64,000 nt of DNA from Strongylocentrotus purpuratus (GCF_000002235.5 NW_022145609.1:28481153-28545152), one strand, 5' to 3'; shown: positions 34,866 through 48,249, counted from the stretch's first letter. The notes: a model not told the origin generated them from the letters alone. Numbers and translations: made by a program.

Positions 34866-35181
34866 ATTTAGCGTCCCCGCCCGCTTCCTTTTTGGGGGCC
34901 GCCCCCCATTTAAAAAAAAAAAAAAAAAAAAAATTTGGATTTCTTATTTTAATAGAAAAAAGAAACATGAAAAACACTGCTAAAATGGATCTATTTCTGA
35001 TTAAAAAAAAACAAAAAAAACAAAAAAAATGTCGGCGGTCATCCTAAAAAATAGCCCGACTGACAGGGAAAATGTACCGAGCGGGCATTTCGAGCGGCCA
35101 TTTTGAAAGAAAAAAAAGAAAAAAAGAAAGAAAGGGGCCTCCTCCTCCTTCCTATTTTTCCAAAAAACAGGACGCTAAACA
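34866..35181. mobile_element. MITE-like element with GTTTAGCGTCC ends
   Basis: Left ATTTAGCGTCC is mirrored by GGACGCTAAAC at the right end. Internal A-runs and GGGCATTTCGAGCGGCCA. No coding capacity. Confidence 0.55.
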
Positions 35182-35735
35182 TGTTGTTTTTCTATTTGGC
35201 CATACTTGAATTCAGCTTAGAACCAGCTATTCTGTCATGTTGTATTTCCACTTCCAATAAACACAGGGATACGGTCTAAATGATGTTGTTATTATTTATT
35301 GTACAAGTATTATTATTATTAATTCGGCAAAGACAAAGAAAATCAGTGAATACATAACAAGAATACATTTTGAAGAGAGTCACATGGATACCGGGAAAAG
35401 AGAAAGATTAACTTAATAACTTTAAACCGTAGGTCTTCTTTTCCAATCCATGTGACTTTACAGAAATGGTAAGAATAAAATGGTGAGGTATAACAATTTT
35501 TTAATCACTGTGCGATCAACAATAAGCATTGACTAAAGATTAAAAAAACAACAACAACATAGAAATACTTTTAAAAAAAACTTAAAACCTCCTCACCACC
35601 CCCCCCCCCCCCCAACCACCAAAAAAAGAAAGGGGAAATGCCGCTTTGTGATGCATCCAATTCGGCTGCGACGTAGACTAGCACAGTGGGCGGATCTTGC
35701 CAAAGTGCGCATTCATTCATATGCAAATGAGCACT

Positions 35736-35743
35736 ATGGCAAC
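35736..35743 (+). promoter_or_regulatory. RFX X-box half-site candidate upstream of CIMAP2
   Basis: ATGGCAAC matches one full X-box half-site including the central AT; the other half is poor (GAGCAC). It lies about 260 bp before the CIMAP2 start codon. RFX factors control ciliary genes, so the position makes sense, but a half-site can occur by chance. Confidence 0.3.
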
Positions 35744-36000
35744 CGTAGCAAGCTTGACCCCAAGTTTGTAAACATGTGGATCATCGCTACCAAATCCACC
35801 TGTTCGATCGCGTACTTCATAATATGCTCAGTCCCCGCGATCGGTATATATATATATATATATATTTGAAATAATACTTTAGAATTGAAATGGGACGTTT
35901 TATATGAAAGCATATTCAAAGATTTAATCGTGTGCAGTATCATCACAAAGGCTCGACATTTGGTGTGGTTTTGTCTTTTTTAACTGAGTAAGGTGAGGAT

Positions 36001-39000
36001 ATGTCTGCTTCCGTGAAGTCCTTCCAAGGCGCGCCTTTCGGCACACAGAAAGCCAGGTAAGAACTATATACACTTATGATTTAATTTCCCCCAGGCTTCA
36101 TGCATCTAGATAGACGTGTACATTTTAAGATGAAAAGGAAAAGTTTAGGTCTATAATGTTCATTTACTGGGTGATCATTGAGAGAAACATCCCTGAGCAT
36201 TTTACGCCTTTTGAATTTTGTCTTTTTTTTTATTTTGGTCTCGGCAAATATAATTTTTTAAATATATTTTAAATTAAAAAAAAAAAAAAAAAAATTATAA
36301 TAGAACTGGATATCCATTTTTGGTCTCGCAACTCTCCAATATCAAATCTACAGATGCTTATTGTGACGAAAGTATTTTCTTAAATTATGCTTCAAGAGGG
36401 TTTCTGTCCTACAATTTACATCTTCATTTTATTCATGGTTCTATATATAGGAGGGTTAATTTTCTCAAAAGGGGTTTAAAGAATCGATGATGGGGTCATT
36501 TATTAATGAGACCTTAAGCAATCTTAATTCACACCCCTTATTCTTAATGAAAGCCAGCCATACGAGAGTATTATTGATTTGATTTATTCCAATAGAGATA
36601 ACAACCTTATGAAAGGTACATAATAAAAGGAATTATGACTTTATCTTGGTTCTTGGTTGGTTGGTCCTCCAAAATACTCGAGTTTTAACTGGACGAGTAT
36701 TTTGGAGGACCAACCAACCAAGAACCAAGATAAAGTCATAATTCCTTTTATTATATTCCTTTCATAAGGTTGTTATCTCTATATATTAAAAGGAATTGTG
36801 ACTTTATGTTTGATTTTTGTAATATTTTTGTTCTAGGTTTGATGTATCTGGCGTACATCCACAGAGTAAAATGCCTGGTACCTACACACAGGTCTGGTAT
36901 GATAAGAAGTCTATGCACAATCTGGTAAGTTTTATTCATTGACTCATTTCTCTACGATAAATAATTTAAATGACATAAACAGTCGTGTTTGTCAACTCAA
37001 GGTTTGATCATATCAATACCAATAATACGTTTTCTTCAATTAGCTTTGAAAGTGAAAATAGATCCAAAAAGTGTGGTTCTTTGGCAAGATAAATCCGTTT
37101 CAAATTTTCTCCTATGAATATACATTCATTCATGCAATTTCCTCATTTGAGTCGATAAGTTGATTATATTTAATCAATGAACAAATTTAATAACTATTTC
37201 AACCATTTTTAATAGTAGCACATCAGTTTAAGAAAGATGTTTCCTTCCATTTTGCAGTTTTACTTCAGTTTGCCTTAACCAAACTTAAATTTGTTTTTCC
37301 TATGATTTCAGAAAAGGAAGTTAGGTCCCGGAGTGTATGCAGTAGAAGTAGGAAGTTTTAATGCCAACGAGGTAGCAAGGAAAGCATCAGGTCCAGGATG
37401 GTCTAGAGCATATGAGACTGCTCGTATGGCAGCATTACCTCATCTACTTCACAAAGAACAGTGGGAAAAGAAACGTAGCATTGTAAGTCATAGGATTAAT
37501 TGCTCTCTCTCTCTCTCTCTGTATCTCTCTTTCTCTCTATATATCCCTTCCTCCCTCCCTCCTCTCTCTCTCCCTACCTTCCTCCCTCTTACAAACCATA
37601 AGACACACATCATGTATGGTTTAATCACACACGCTTTTCAGCAGGAGATCTTTCACAATACTGCAGTGAGATTGTATAGCATCTCAATAAAACTTATGCA
37701 TACATTAGAGCTGAGCTAAAATACTATCTGATTCAGCAGAACCGGGAATAACAATTATGCACGTTCAACTTCTCTCCCAGAATGTGATAGGAGGCCAGAA
37801 TACTTAGGAATGGTTTATCCAAACTTCTTAGCAGTTGATTAGAAATGGATAGAAATTAATTAACCTGTTTAAAGCCACAAGATCATTAACCCATATACTG
37901 AAAAGCAGAGTTAATCATATTGTGTCCCAACAGACATTGTATTATAGTACGTGTACTAATCAAGTTTAATTAATCATATTTACAGACAAGGAATCTAGGC
38001 CCTGGATCTTACGACATCAAGGACTTCCTTCATACTATGTCTGATAAACCAGGTAGTACAAGAGGTATATGTCAGACTAAAGCAAGGAGATTTAAACAAA
38101 AAATAACGGTAAGAATCAAAACATAGGTCCAGTTGCATAAAAATTACCACTGATGGTGCATTTGCCATCAATATTATCACCATGGCAACATCATTCAATA
38201 GCCAATGATATCAAGGTTTCTTTGGAAGTTACAATTAATGGCCCAGTTACCATTAATGATAATGATAAGTTTTATGCAGCGGAGCACAACTTGGTATAAA
38301 GCCAGAAATGTAATATGTGAAGAGATGTAAATATGTTTTATGTGAAAGCGCAGAACAAGACTTGCCAAGACTGAACAAGCCATCTACTTAGAAAAAGTTT
38401 GGTTTCATGTAGCGTCATGATTTTTGTAGTTCTCTATTACCTAGATGGGGAACCGGGAAATACAGGTTATTACTGTAGAATGCTGTTTTTTTCTCTCGAA
38501 ATTTCATGTATATTTTACCTGTTTTGGGGGGGTTGTCTTCATCATATTCCTAACACTGGATAAGGTATTTCATAATAACCTAAGATGTTCAAGCAATATT
38601 CTTGATCTTTCATACACGTAGGTGATTCTATATGTAAGTACAAATAACATGACTTGGCAAATTGAAATTGTATTTCATTTTGCTACATTTGCTTGTTGAA
38701 ATACTATTTGTTCTTAATCACTTTAAGATTTAAATATATTTTTGATTTTCACCATTAAGGCATGATAACAATAATGACCCATCACATACATCTGTATGAC
38801 GTTTGTCTGCATGCATGTACTATAACGACTATGTATTATATATGGTCTAATTGTAGACGGAAGTACCTGGGCCTGGCACATATGGAGAAGGTGGCATACC
38901 TCATGCAGCCATCGAGGCCAAGTCTAAAATTTCAGCTAGTACTGTAGGTCTTCTAGATGCTGGTTCTTCTACTCCGAGAAATCTACCTACAGTGGTATGT

Positions 39001-42000
39001 ATATATCTGTCATTTACCTACAATAATATGATATATTAAAATTCACTACATTTATTAGTCAAGTCCCAAATATTTACATTGCAACTTCCCTAATATGATA
39101 TATGAAATAAGAAACAATATGTTAGCAAGTATCTTATTGGCTGATAAGGTGTCATATGACACTCGACAATTCGTTATATGTTCATGAGTGTACAAACATC
39201 CTTTTGCACTGTATAATGCGTACTGAAGTGAATTAGACTGCGCACCTCTCATTCATGTGTTAATAAAATATAGACATTTATGATCCTATCCTAAAATATT
39301 TACTTGAAAAGCCTGGCATGATTTTTTTTCTGAACTGATTCTTTGTTTCCTACCTGAACAGGGTTGTGAGCTTGGACCGGGTACATATAGTAACAAGAGC
39401 TTTACTGAGGAGCTGACCAGTAAGGTCACAAGCAACAGAGGGCCGTACGACCTCTTCACCGGAGAGAGAAATGCACCTATCAAAACAGGACATCTTGCCA
39501 AAGCTGTAAGTACCTTTATCTGCATCATTATCGAGAAACGTATTCATGGAAAGGGGAAGTTGACTATGTGTGAACTATCTTTAAAAACCCATCAATTACT
39601 GCTCAAAAAAGCACTCTAAATTATTTCTTCTAATATATCTTACAATATGAGGTTTTGATTGGTAAATTTGTCTGAGAGAACAAGCAAAGAAAAATAGTAG
39701 ATTACTTCAAAAATCAAACTACAGTACATTTCACAAAACTGGAGGGAAAAGAATGAGCACAGCCCGATTGATGTTTGTGTCTGTATTTTATGTGTTCAAA
39801 GTACAAATACATTTCGACATGTTAATGCTCTTTTTATAAAAAAATCACAGGATGTTGTTGATGAAAGTAGCAATTGAGTGCCAGAGAAAGAGAGATGAAA
39901 GAGTAATGTGCAGACAGTCATATCTTGTCTTTCTGCAAATATGACAAGAACATGACTAAACAATATGATGGCAAAAACCTAGGTAGTGTGAAATAGAGAA
40001 GGGAGCAATTAAAGAGAACAGGGATGCCAGTTAGAATTGATCAGAGGGCCTAAAAATCACCTAGAATGAGCTATTTTGTACACAAAAAAGCCTAAACTAT
40101 GGTCTGAAAATAACTTGCCAGGGCCTGAAAACTGGCATCCTTGAGAGAATCATCAAATATTGAGATATTGATTTTTGAATGAATCTGAAGAGAGTATAAT
40201 TGTCGGCTGCAAGAAGGCAATTACTCCCATGGACAATACATGGCTCTTACAGTGTACAACCTACTTGTTGGCAGCTGATGACATACAGTAATAACAATTC
40301 TCATTGAATCTGACATGAAACATACGGTGAGAGATTGACTGATTTATAATCGTTGTTGTTACTGTTATAATTCTCATTGAAACTGACATGGAACATATAG
40401 TGAGAGATTGATTGATTTATAATCGTTGTTGTTATTGTTATAATTCTCATTGAAACTGACATGGAACATATAGTGAGAGATTGATTGATTTATAATCGTT
40501 GTTGTTATTGTTATAATTCTCATTGAAACTGACATGGAACATATAGTGAGAGATTGACTGATTTATAATCGTTGTTGTTATTGTTATAATTCTCATTGAA
40601 ACTGACATGGAACATATAGTGAGAGATTGATTGATTTATAATCGTTGTTGTTACTGTTATGATTTTTATTTTAGGGTCACCATCTTCTTGGGCCTGGTCA
40701 GTACCAGCTGAATTCCTTCTCTGATAAATGGCAAGATGAACATAATTCATGGAAGGGCAAACTAAGCAAGATATCTCAATACCCGGAAAGACCGTCTGAA
40801 CGCGTTTACTGCTCTACACTCAGCCAATGGCCAAGGAAAGGGGTGAGTTCAGACCGTCATTAAATCATGTTTGATTCTATCCACATATAATGTGTTAGGG
40901 AACTGAAGAGAAAAACAATCATACTCCTATCTTCAATTTGTAATACCTTTGTTGTCATATTAAAACCAGTGCCTTCATGACTTTGGATTCCATCAGATAA
41001 TGTACATGTATATTCAACTTCATGTATGTTGCAGTAAAACCATTGACGGTTTGCAAGCAGAAATTTACAATACAAAAAATGATTACAAGTACTGTATCAC
41101 CATAAAAAAAAAGATAAATGCATAAATTGACTGCAGAATTAAGTAGCAAGTCCCTATATTATACTAAGATTTCAAGTCACTCATCTTGTTGACATAACTT
41201 GCTGAGTCCTAGGACATAGGCTCAAATTGGAATATAGAAGTGAAATGCTGATGACACCCTGTAGATTCCAATCTGAGGGTACACATTGCACATGTCAATG
41301 ATGACTCTATTCCTAATTTTGATATTAAACATGCATTTCTTTTGTAGCTAACAATCTAATAGAATTTATATTCAAAGCCAACATTTTATCTACTTTGAGC
41401 CATAAGGGTGTAGGTGATATCATCTGTTGGGTACGAGCCAGGAGGGTATTAACCTTGTCTTAAAACATTAGATCATTTATGATTTAACGCCCTTCTGTCT
41501 CACAGACAATGTACAGTGTATGATGTCTGCTGAATAATAGCTTAAAACCATTCAGGCTTTAAAACTAGGCCTTACAAAAAAGATGTTGTATTGCCCTTTG
41601 CGACCGACCAGAAAATCTTGAAATCTACGGTCAGCTTTTTAAAGCCTTTTTTTTTTTTTACCGTTTTTTTAGAGAAATAAAATATTAAAGCATTCAAAAC
41701 TGAGAAATATCAGCCAAAAGAGGGAGAGAAAAAAAAAAGAAAAGATTTCTGACGGACCGACCCATGTTTTGGAAGTGCAATACGAATCCAATAAGAATCC
41801 AATATTATTATTATTATTAATACAACATCTTTCTTTTTTTAGGCACTATAGTAAGATGATGATGAATGAGTGCCCTGAGCAAATTACGTTATAGGAATGT
41901 TTATTAATACATTTATTGTATATTTTCTACAGGCTGATCCTGCCCCTGGTAACTACACACCTAGAGAACTATCTAAACCTCAGGGTAAAAATCTACCACC

Positions 42001-43644
42001 TTTCATATCATCAGCTGAACGATTTGATAAACGAGCGAGGAAGTTCTTCACGGGACAAACGGTAAGATCATCTCTTTATTATGATGCACATTTGTTTTTG
42101 TTCTTATCTAGCAGAGTTACTTCAAAGTATGTTGGTATATGGTACCTTGTCTTGTTACCTTTTGCTAAATGTTCCATAAATAGCTGATGGTAGATAACAA
42201 AGATAAATTTTAAGCTGTCATAACAAGAAAATAAAATTCAATATAAATCTTTATCAAATAAGAAAATTAAACTAACAACACCCCCTCCAAAGTAAAACAA
42301 AATATAAACAAACAAAAGGGGGGAGCATGGTATTGGTTCATTGAATGACAACAAATTTTATCAGATCTATTCAAGTGTATTAATTATCATTTATAATGAT
42401 TGTTTTCACATCCAATTGTAGAACCCTGTTGGTCCTATTCAAGATCTATTCAAGTTTATTGATTATCATTTATAATGATTGTTTTCACATCCAATTGTAG
42501 AACCCTGTTGGCCCTGGACGATACAATGTTCAGCATTGGCATGAAGCCCAGCACCAGAACGGTCATGATAGTGTCTTCAACTCTAAGGTCAAGAGAGAAA
42601 GGACGAGCAGGGATAACATGATGCAGTAAGTTTGAAGTAGTCTATTTGTAATTAAAGGTAAAGACCAGTTTTGGAAACGCCCCCCTCTCAACAAATTGAA
42701 TGGAAGCTCTTATCACCAATCATGTGGAAGAATATGTTTCAACTAATACGTGATGATACAAATTTTGCCGGGAAACCGCCTAATAATTGATATATTGGGT
42801 AAATTGTTATATCTATCCGGACTGGATAGATATAGGGTAGTCACATATACATCTTTCTGTGTACAGTGCTTGTAACTTTACCAAGACTGGGACAAATTTC
42901 TTATCATTTTGATGATTCCAGAACCTTGCAGTACACACCGATACTTATATGCTAGATGATCAACCTTTTCTGATCGATTCCACAATGTTTCTTTCACGAT
43001 GCAATCGCATGACTAGAACTGGTCTTTACCTTTAAAACTGGCTTTACGAAATTTGCAGGACAATGCTGCACATTTAGTTTGTCCTATATGTGCCTATAAC
43101 GCAGAATAAAATTAAGTGCAGAACAAGATCTTTAGCACAAGTCAAACCTCTCAACACAAAGTGCAGTATACCCTTATTTAACAAAAAAGATTCATCATTG
43201 ATATTTTGGGTCAGCTCATGCAGTACCTTTCATGCAAAACTTTTATTTATGTTCATTGTTAAACCTTATTGATAAAGATGGAATAACAAAATGAAGGTTT
43301 CACAATTTCCCCAAACATGTGGAGCAATGCGGGTAGCACTTTGTAACTGCAAGGAAAAAATGCTTTATCAAATACTTATTGGATTGCGCAAGTGACAAAT
43401 TCCTCGAAGCCTCCTCCTAAAAATCATATATGTAAAATCACTGTTCTATTTTTCTCTCTGCTGTGAAGTCATAATATATATATTATGGTTTGGTATTTGA
43501 ATTGTTTCTCAATTTTGTTTCTTTTTGTTTCTTTTTCTCCATAGGGAGAGAATACAAGGAGTGAACACAGTTGAGATGAAAAGTCAAAGTCAGAGTGCAG
43601 ACTATGTCAGAGCAAGAAGAACCATCTATGCACAGCAAACGTAG
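36001..43644 (+). CDS. CIMAP2: CIMAP2/LEXM-like sperm-tail PG-rich repeat ciliary protein
   Basis: Ten exons: 36001-36056, 36837-36924, 37312-37482, 37986-38108, 38857-38994, 39362-39505, 40675-40842, 41933-42061, 42501-42625, 43545-43644; 413 aa with all phases consistent. The N-terminus GAPFGTQKARFDVSGVHPQ resembles LEXM (C1orf177), now CIMAP2. Seven exons each open with a PG motif (LGPGVY, LGPGSY, PGPGTY, LGPGTY, LGPGQY, PAPGNY, VGPGRY), the sperm-tail PG-rich repeat. Family knowledge: microtubule-associated proteins of axonemes. The mouse protein was also described as a lymphocyte expansion molecule; that role should not be assumed here. Length is near that of the vertebrate protein. Convergent with DMAP1. 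Orthology is by pattern recognition. Confidence 0.88.
36593..36781. mobile_element. Hairpin MITE in CIMAP2 intron 1
   Basis: Arms of about 90 bp (TAGAGATAACAACCTTATGA at the left, inverted at the right) around GAGTTTTAACTG. The element ends lie at TA on both sides. It stops only 55 bp before the exon 2 acceptor. Confidence 0.92.
37501..37590. repeat. (CT)n microsatellite near a CIMAP2 donor
   Basis: CT/CCT repeats starting about 18 nt inside intron 3 (donor at 37483). Confidence 0.9.
38130..38290. repeat. Degraded MITE-like segment in CIMAP2 intron 4
   Basis: CAGTTGCATAAAAATTACCA on the left and TTTTATGCAGC on the right are loosely inverted, with CATTAATGATAATG-type inner repeats. Confidence 0.4.
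40296..40660. repeat. 73-bp minisatellite before the CIMAP2 exon 7 acceptor
   Basis: AATTCTCATTGAA recurs at 40296, 40369, 40442, 40515 and 40588: five units of exactly 73 bp. The array ends 14 nt before the AG of the acceptor (40673-40674), so the branch-point region lies in the last unit. Confidence 0.95.
42363..42515 (+). repeat. 79-bp duplication carrying the CIMAP2 exon 9 acceptor
   Basis: AGATCTATTCAAG..., the polypyrimidine stretch, CCAATTGTAG and the first exon bases AACCCTGTTGG are present twice, 79 bp apart (acceptors at 42420-42421 and 42499-42500). Using the upstream copy would bring an in-frame TAA soon after, so the downstream one is taken as real. Confidence 0.95.
42652..43035 (+). 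mobile_element. MITE family A copy (CIMAP2 intron 9)
   Basis: TTAAAGGTAAAGACCAGTTT at the left and AACTGGTCTTTACCTTTAA at the right are inverted ends, each within TTAA. The cleanest copy in the window, about 384 bp. Confidence 0.88.
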
Positions 43645-43685
43645 AACCAAACATATGTATGTAGTTTTAAACTAGAGTAAAATGA

Positions 43686-43691
43686 AATAAA
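43686..43691 (+). terminator. Possible CIMAP2 polyadenylation signal
   Basis: AATAAA 42 nt after the stop codon. Later AATAAA sites (near 43889 and 45385) could serve longer 3' UTRs. Confidence 0.5.
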
Positions 43692-45656
43692 AGTGGAACA
43701 GGTAGACATTTGTTAGCTGGTGTATTTTTGTTTGTTTAATGCGATGTACGTGTACAGGACAGATAACCCATGCAATGTTACTATACTGCTTCTTTCACAA
43801 GGATAGACACACTTCCATATACCACTGCTTCGTGTATTTGATAAAATGGATTTTGTTTGTCAATCCATCGTATTTATGTGGATATAGGCGAATAAAGAAT
43901 TATATGTACAGTACTTCCAGTCTACATAATACCACAATTGTCTTCTGTACATAAATGTACCTACCTGCCACATGGTGAAAAGATAAAATGGTAGAATTAT
44001 TTTTCAAAATTCTATATTATGATTGTCATGGTATATTTGTGTGTGATTTTGCAAAGAATATAGTTTATAACAACTGTACCTTGCCATATGAATGCATTTA
44101 CTAAAATCATGTATATTGGTTGAATTGCTGACAGTGTTGATAACTGTATTGCTTTCATGATGAAACTTGCTTTCAAAAACAACTTTAAATTCTTGTTGGG
44201 GTGATAATGTTGATTCAGTGTCTGCTCCGACTACTATGTAGTTTGTTACGAGGCACTTTGGGAAAAGTGTTCATGAATTTGGATTTATTTTGAAATTAAT
44301 TTATTGCATTCCCAATTTCCAATTCTATAGATTCTAGCTCTACCTATGTGATATGTTGAGAATGATAAATTTTTGACTGATGATGATGGTATTGATTTTA
44401 TTTCAAATATTTGCCTCATTTGCCTGAATTACTCAACTTTTGACCCGGTAAAGTAAAAGTAATTGATGCTTGATCAGAAATCGATCACAAATTAACAGAT
44501 GTATGCTTGACTAAAAGTACAGGGATAGTATAAAAATACTGTCATGTTACGGTAAACACTGTATATTAATTGTCATAACAATTCTGAAATAGGATAATAA
44601 TTCATTGGTAATTGTCTCTGCATATGTTGTAGCTGGCAGTGTAGATGCACAGTTCAGAAAGACAATTTGCACACTCAAGCACCATTTATAAATATTCCTT
44701 TCATGTGATTTCAATTTGTTATGACAAGTAACGTAAAAGATGACATCCTTTTGAAGACCACCCAAGGGTCTTGTTCGATTGAAAGGTTGAAAAAATAATG
44801 ATAGATACAGTTCATACTTTATATTGTGCAGCTAGACCCCAGGGGGGATTCTCGAGATGACAAAACATTTATTTATAGATAGATCCTGGTATTGTTATGC
44901 TGCTAATAGAGGTAAATGTTCATTGCTGACTACATGCAATATGATCAACTATCGGAAGCTAGAGATGTATAGAGAAGCCACCAGTACGCAACACAATAGT
45001 CTTTTATAGTTCCAAAGATTTTGCTTTTTTACTCATGTGTGGTCTGAAATAAGCATGCATTTCCTTTAGTTATACCAGTATCTACGTTTCTATTATGTTC
45101 TATAGATCGAATTTTAGAATTTCAATTAAATCGTGTCTTTCATCTAATAGTATATGTATTAATAAAGGCGATCTCTTATGGTAATGGCATCACATGTTGA
45201 TATTTCATGTAGTGTATCAAAAATGCATGCTAGTACTAGATGTACATATGAAATAACTTTTGATAGTATATATGTTTGTAACTTAATTAAGAAATCATGA
45301 AATGTTCTGCATGCGCTGTATTAAATCTATGCACAATGTACATATGGGAATGTCATCTTTACACTGGCAATATGTTGAGATGGAAATAAATACACATAAA
45401 GTTATAATATCATTTTGACAAATCTTTTATTTGCATTATTATTTACAATTTTTTTTTTTTTCAGTTGCTGTACATACCCCTTTTTTGTAAATTGTCATTC
45501 CTACAATTTCAACATGTCCTGACCAACTACAGGTATGACTTCATTAAAACCATTCTTTTTATTTCATAAAAGAACAAAATATTTTAAAAATATGAGCAGC
45601 ATTATAACAATGCTACAATACTTTAATAATTTAATCTTGTTTGTACATAAGGTATC

Positions 45657-45761
45657 ATATCGTCCCTATTTTTACGAAGTGACGGTAGTGAGGAAAATCG
45701 TAACGCAAAGTGAATGCAATTTTTGTTCACTACCGTCACTTCGTGAAAACAGCGACGATAT
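45657..45761. mobile_element. Short hairpin MITE
   Basis: Inverted arms ATATCGTC and TACGAAGTGACGGTAGTG against CACTACCGTCACTTCG and GACGATAT around a 30-nt centre. Confidence 0.85.
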
Positions 45762-45925
45762 TATAAACCAAGATTTAACCATGATATGACAATCAAGTAC
45801 TCTAAAGTGCCTTCTTTTTTAGAGCACTACTCAAAATATATAATCGATAACAAATTGTTATAGGTCCTCTAAAAAGAAAAAACTCTCCCAAGTCTAGTTA
45901 GACTGTGTGTTGGAATAAATAACAA

Positions 45926-46150
45926 TAATAATAATAATAGTCACATTTGTATAGCACTTAATACTATGTTTTTACGCACTTTACATTGTAATCATTATTA
46001 CCCTGGTCATTGGATTCAATTGCCAATGTGAACATGAAAGTGCACATTCTCCGCTCCCTGGCGAGTACGCCGGCCAGGCGCCGGTTTACAAGCCACACAT
46101 GCCAATTCAACCACATAACGTTCGGATATATCCACTAGACCACAACACCA
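45926..46150 (-). mobile_element. tRNA-derived SINE, minus orientation
   Basis: Minus strand begins GGTGTTGTGGTCTAGTGGAT (A-box-like TGGTCTAGTGG), with a degenerate B-box (GGTTGAATTGG), and ends in a TATTATTATTG tail. GGCGCCTGGCCGGCGTACTC lies in the body. Confidence 0.65.
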
Positions 46151-46539
46151 CTACAAATGGGAATAGTCTAGCACTACATCACAATGATATCACCAATTCA
46201 GCTTATTTGAGGTTCCAATATGTATACCGATTACAACTTTTTTAAATTCATCTTTTTGGGGGTCAGATTTTGCTCAAACTTTTACCAGTGTGCTTCTCTG
46301 ATTTTTCTGCTTTCTACTAGTTGATTAGTTTGATATTAAGGTTATAATTCTCTTAAATGTTTTGCTAAAGGACTTGTACAAGTATGTTAGTGTTATGACA
46401 ATGGTTCAAACCATAAGTCATGTGATCCACAGTCTGCTAAATTCTCCACTAGATCACAACACTTCTTCATTCATCATTCAAATATTTTTAATGAAATAAG
46501 TATGGAAAATGAATGAATATCAAGACTCTGTACCTACTC

Positions 46540-46745
46540 TGTATACACTAGTGTCCTTTGGCAAGACATTAATCGACACTCGCCACTCTCCACCCAGGTG
46601 TTAAATGGGAACCGGTAGGAAGGAATTCCTTAAATGCTGTGAGCGTCGAAATCGGCAGCCTAGCATAGCCGGGTAATGTTGGAGCGCCTTGCAAGGTCGA
46701 AACGTGCGCTATATAAGAATCTAATATTATTATTATTATTATTTC
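46540..46745 (+). mobile_element. SINE with (TTA)n tail
   Basis: GTCCTTTGGCAAGACATTAA, GGGAACCGGTAGGAAGGAAT, CGAAACGTGCGCTATATAAG and a terminal TTATTATTATT tail. Shares its body with the SINEs at 5370 and 7258. Related tails (GCGCTATACAA) occur at about 50095-50150 and 50555-50625 on +. Confidence 0.7.
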
Positions 46746-47007
46746 ATACCCAGTGAACCTCAACCTCCAAGTATATCATATTCCGCAGGGAAATGTTTCA
46801 ACTAGCAATAAATAAAGGGGGGCTGATAGGGGATGTCGGACTGGAGTTGGACTGGTGATGACGGTAGCTCCTAACCAACAAACACTACACATTATTTTGA
46901 AGCCAAAACATGATAATTGGGTTAACACTGGTCAGTCTTTACTCATGTTACCCTTCGACTCCGTCCAATGTGTCTGTCATCAGTGGAATATCAGCTTGGT
47001 CTGTGTG

Positions 47008-48216
47008 TCACTTCTTGAGTTTCTTGAGGACGTTGCCTTGTTCTACCGCCGCTAACCTCTTCTTCCTTTGCTGCTCATAAAGGGACACCAGTACGGAAAA
47101 AAATGAAAAAAGATATCGTGATTGACAGTGTCATAACAAGTCTATTTTACTCACAACTTGCCCCTCTACATAGAGAACAGCCATTGAGAATATTTAGTAA
47201 TTGATTCTAAAAATGATGACACAGAGTAAAAAGTAGTAAAGAGAACCTCATTACATATGATTAATATAGAGTGCTATTTGATAATGTTTGGTTAAACCAC
47301 ACAAATTTCCAGTTTGAAAGACATGACATTAAAATTATCTTAACTGTTTGGTGAATTCCAAAGATTGGTGAAGGAAGTGCTGTCAAAAGGATAGAGCAAG
47401 GCAAATGTCAATAGGCACACATTTTCATGAAATTACCTTGCTGCAATGATCTAGTGCACTTTACAATTTGAAACACACATTATGCCAAATTCTCCATTTA
47501 ATTCTGTTAGCAAAATGTCTTTTGATATTTGAGCCTTCCTTTCTCGACACAATATTTATTGATAATTATGGATGAATGGGTTCAGACAATTACTCCCAAT
47601 GAACACTTGTGGACTGCAGTCAAGTCTTACTCCCTTCCATTACATGGGCAGCAAAACCCAACTATAGATCTACTTTAAATTTGCACTAAAACTCAATTTT
47701 TTAAACAGAAACACAACATTGTAATGGCTGTTTCCTAAGTGCATATTAAGCCTACCCTGCTTTGGTGACCACCTGTCTACAAAGACCACATTTTTTGTTT
47801 CCCTTGAAAGTGGCTTCTCATTGAAACATGTACTAAAGGAACCTGTCTATGAAGACTACTTTTTTTTTCCCTTGGTCCCTATAGACAGGTTTGACTGTAT
47901 AATGATCAACATACCAATGAAATAAAGACTTTGAACTCCAAATTTCACTGATGATAATGTTGACAAACTTAAGAAATGGAGTTGTTTAATATTGATACTT
48001 ACTGGGGTAATTGGAGTTGTCGACACAACATCTACGATGATCTGATCACCTAAATCAGTCATCTGGAGGAAGAAAAAAATACGAAATAATAAATGACATT
48101 AGCAGAGGCTGTGACTATGGTTGGAATAACAGAAATGTAAAATCAAATCTTAACCTAGTACCGGTAATGGCATAGCAGCATGCTAGGAGGAATGGTCTGT
48201 GAGTGTGAGTGTGTGT

Positions 48217-48249
<33 letters not shown>

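Larger units (their letters stand above)
33039..36000. other. Intergenic between phospholipase and CIMAP2
   Basis: No gene found. Contains a G-run near 33559, a (GA)n purine block at about 34345-34545, a MITE at 34866-35181, poly-C near 35598, a TA tract at 35846-35865 and a possible RFX site. The CIMAP2 promoter should lie at its right end. Confidence 0.5.
43645..47007. other. Convergent intergenic region between CIMAP2 and DMAP1
   Basis: AT-rich, no gene found. Contains the CIMAP2 3' UTR (length unknown), a hairpin at 45657-45761 and two SINE-like elements (45926-46150 minus, 46540-46745 plus). Confidence 0.5.
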
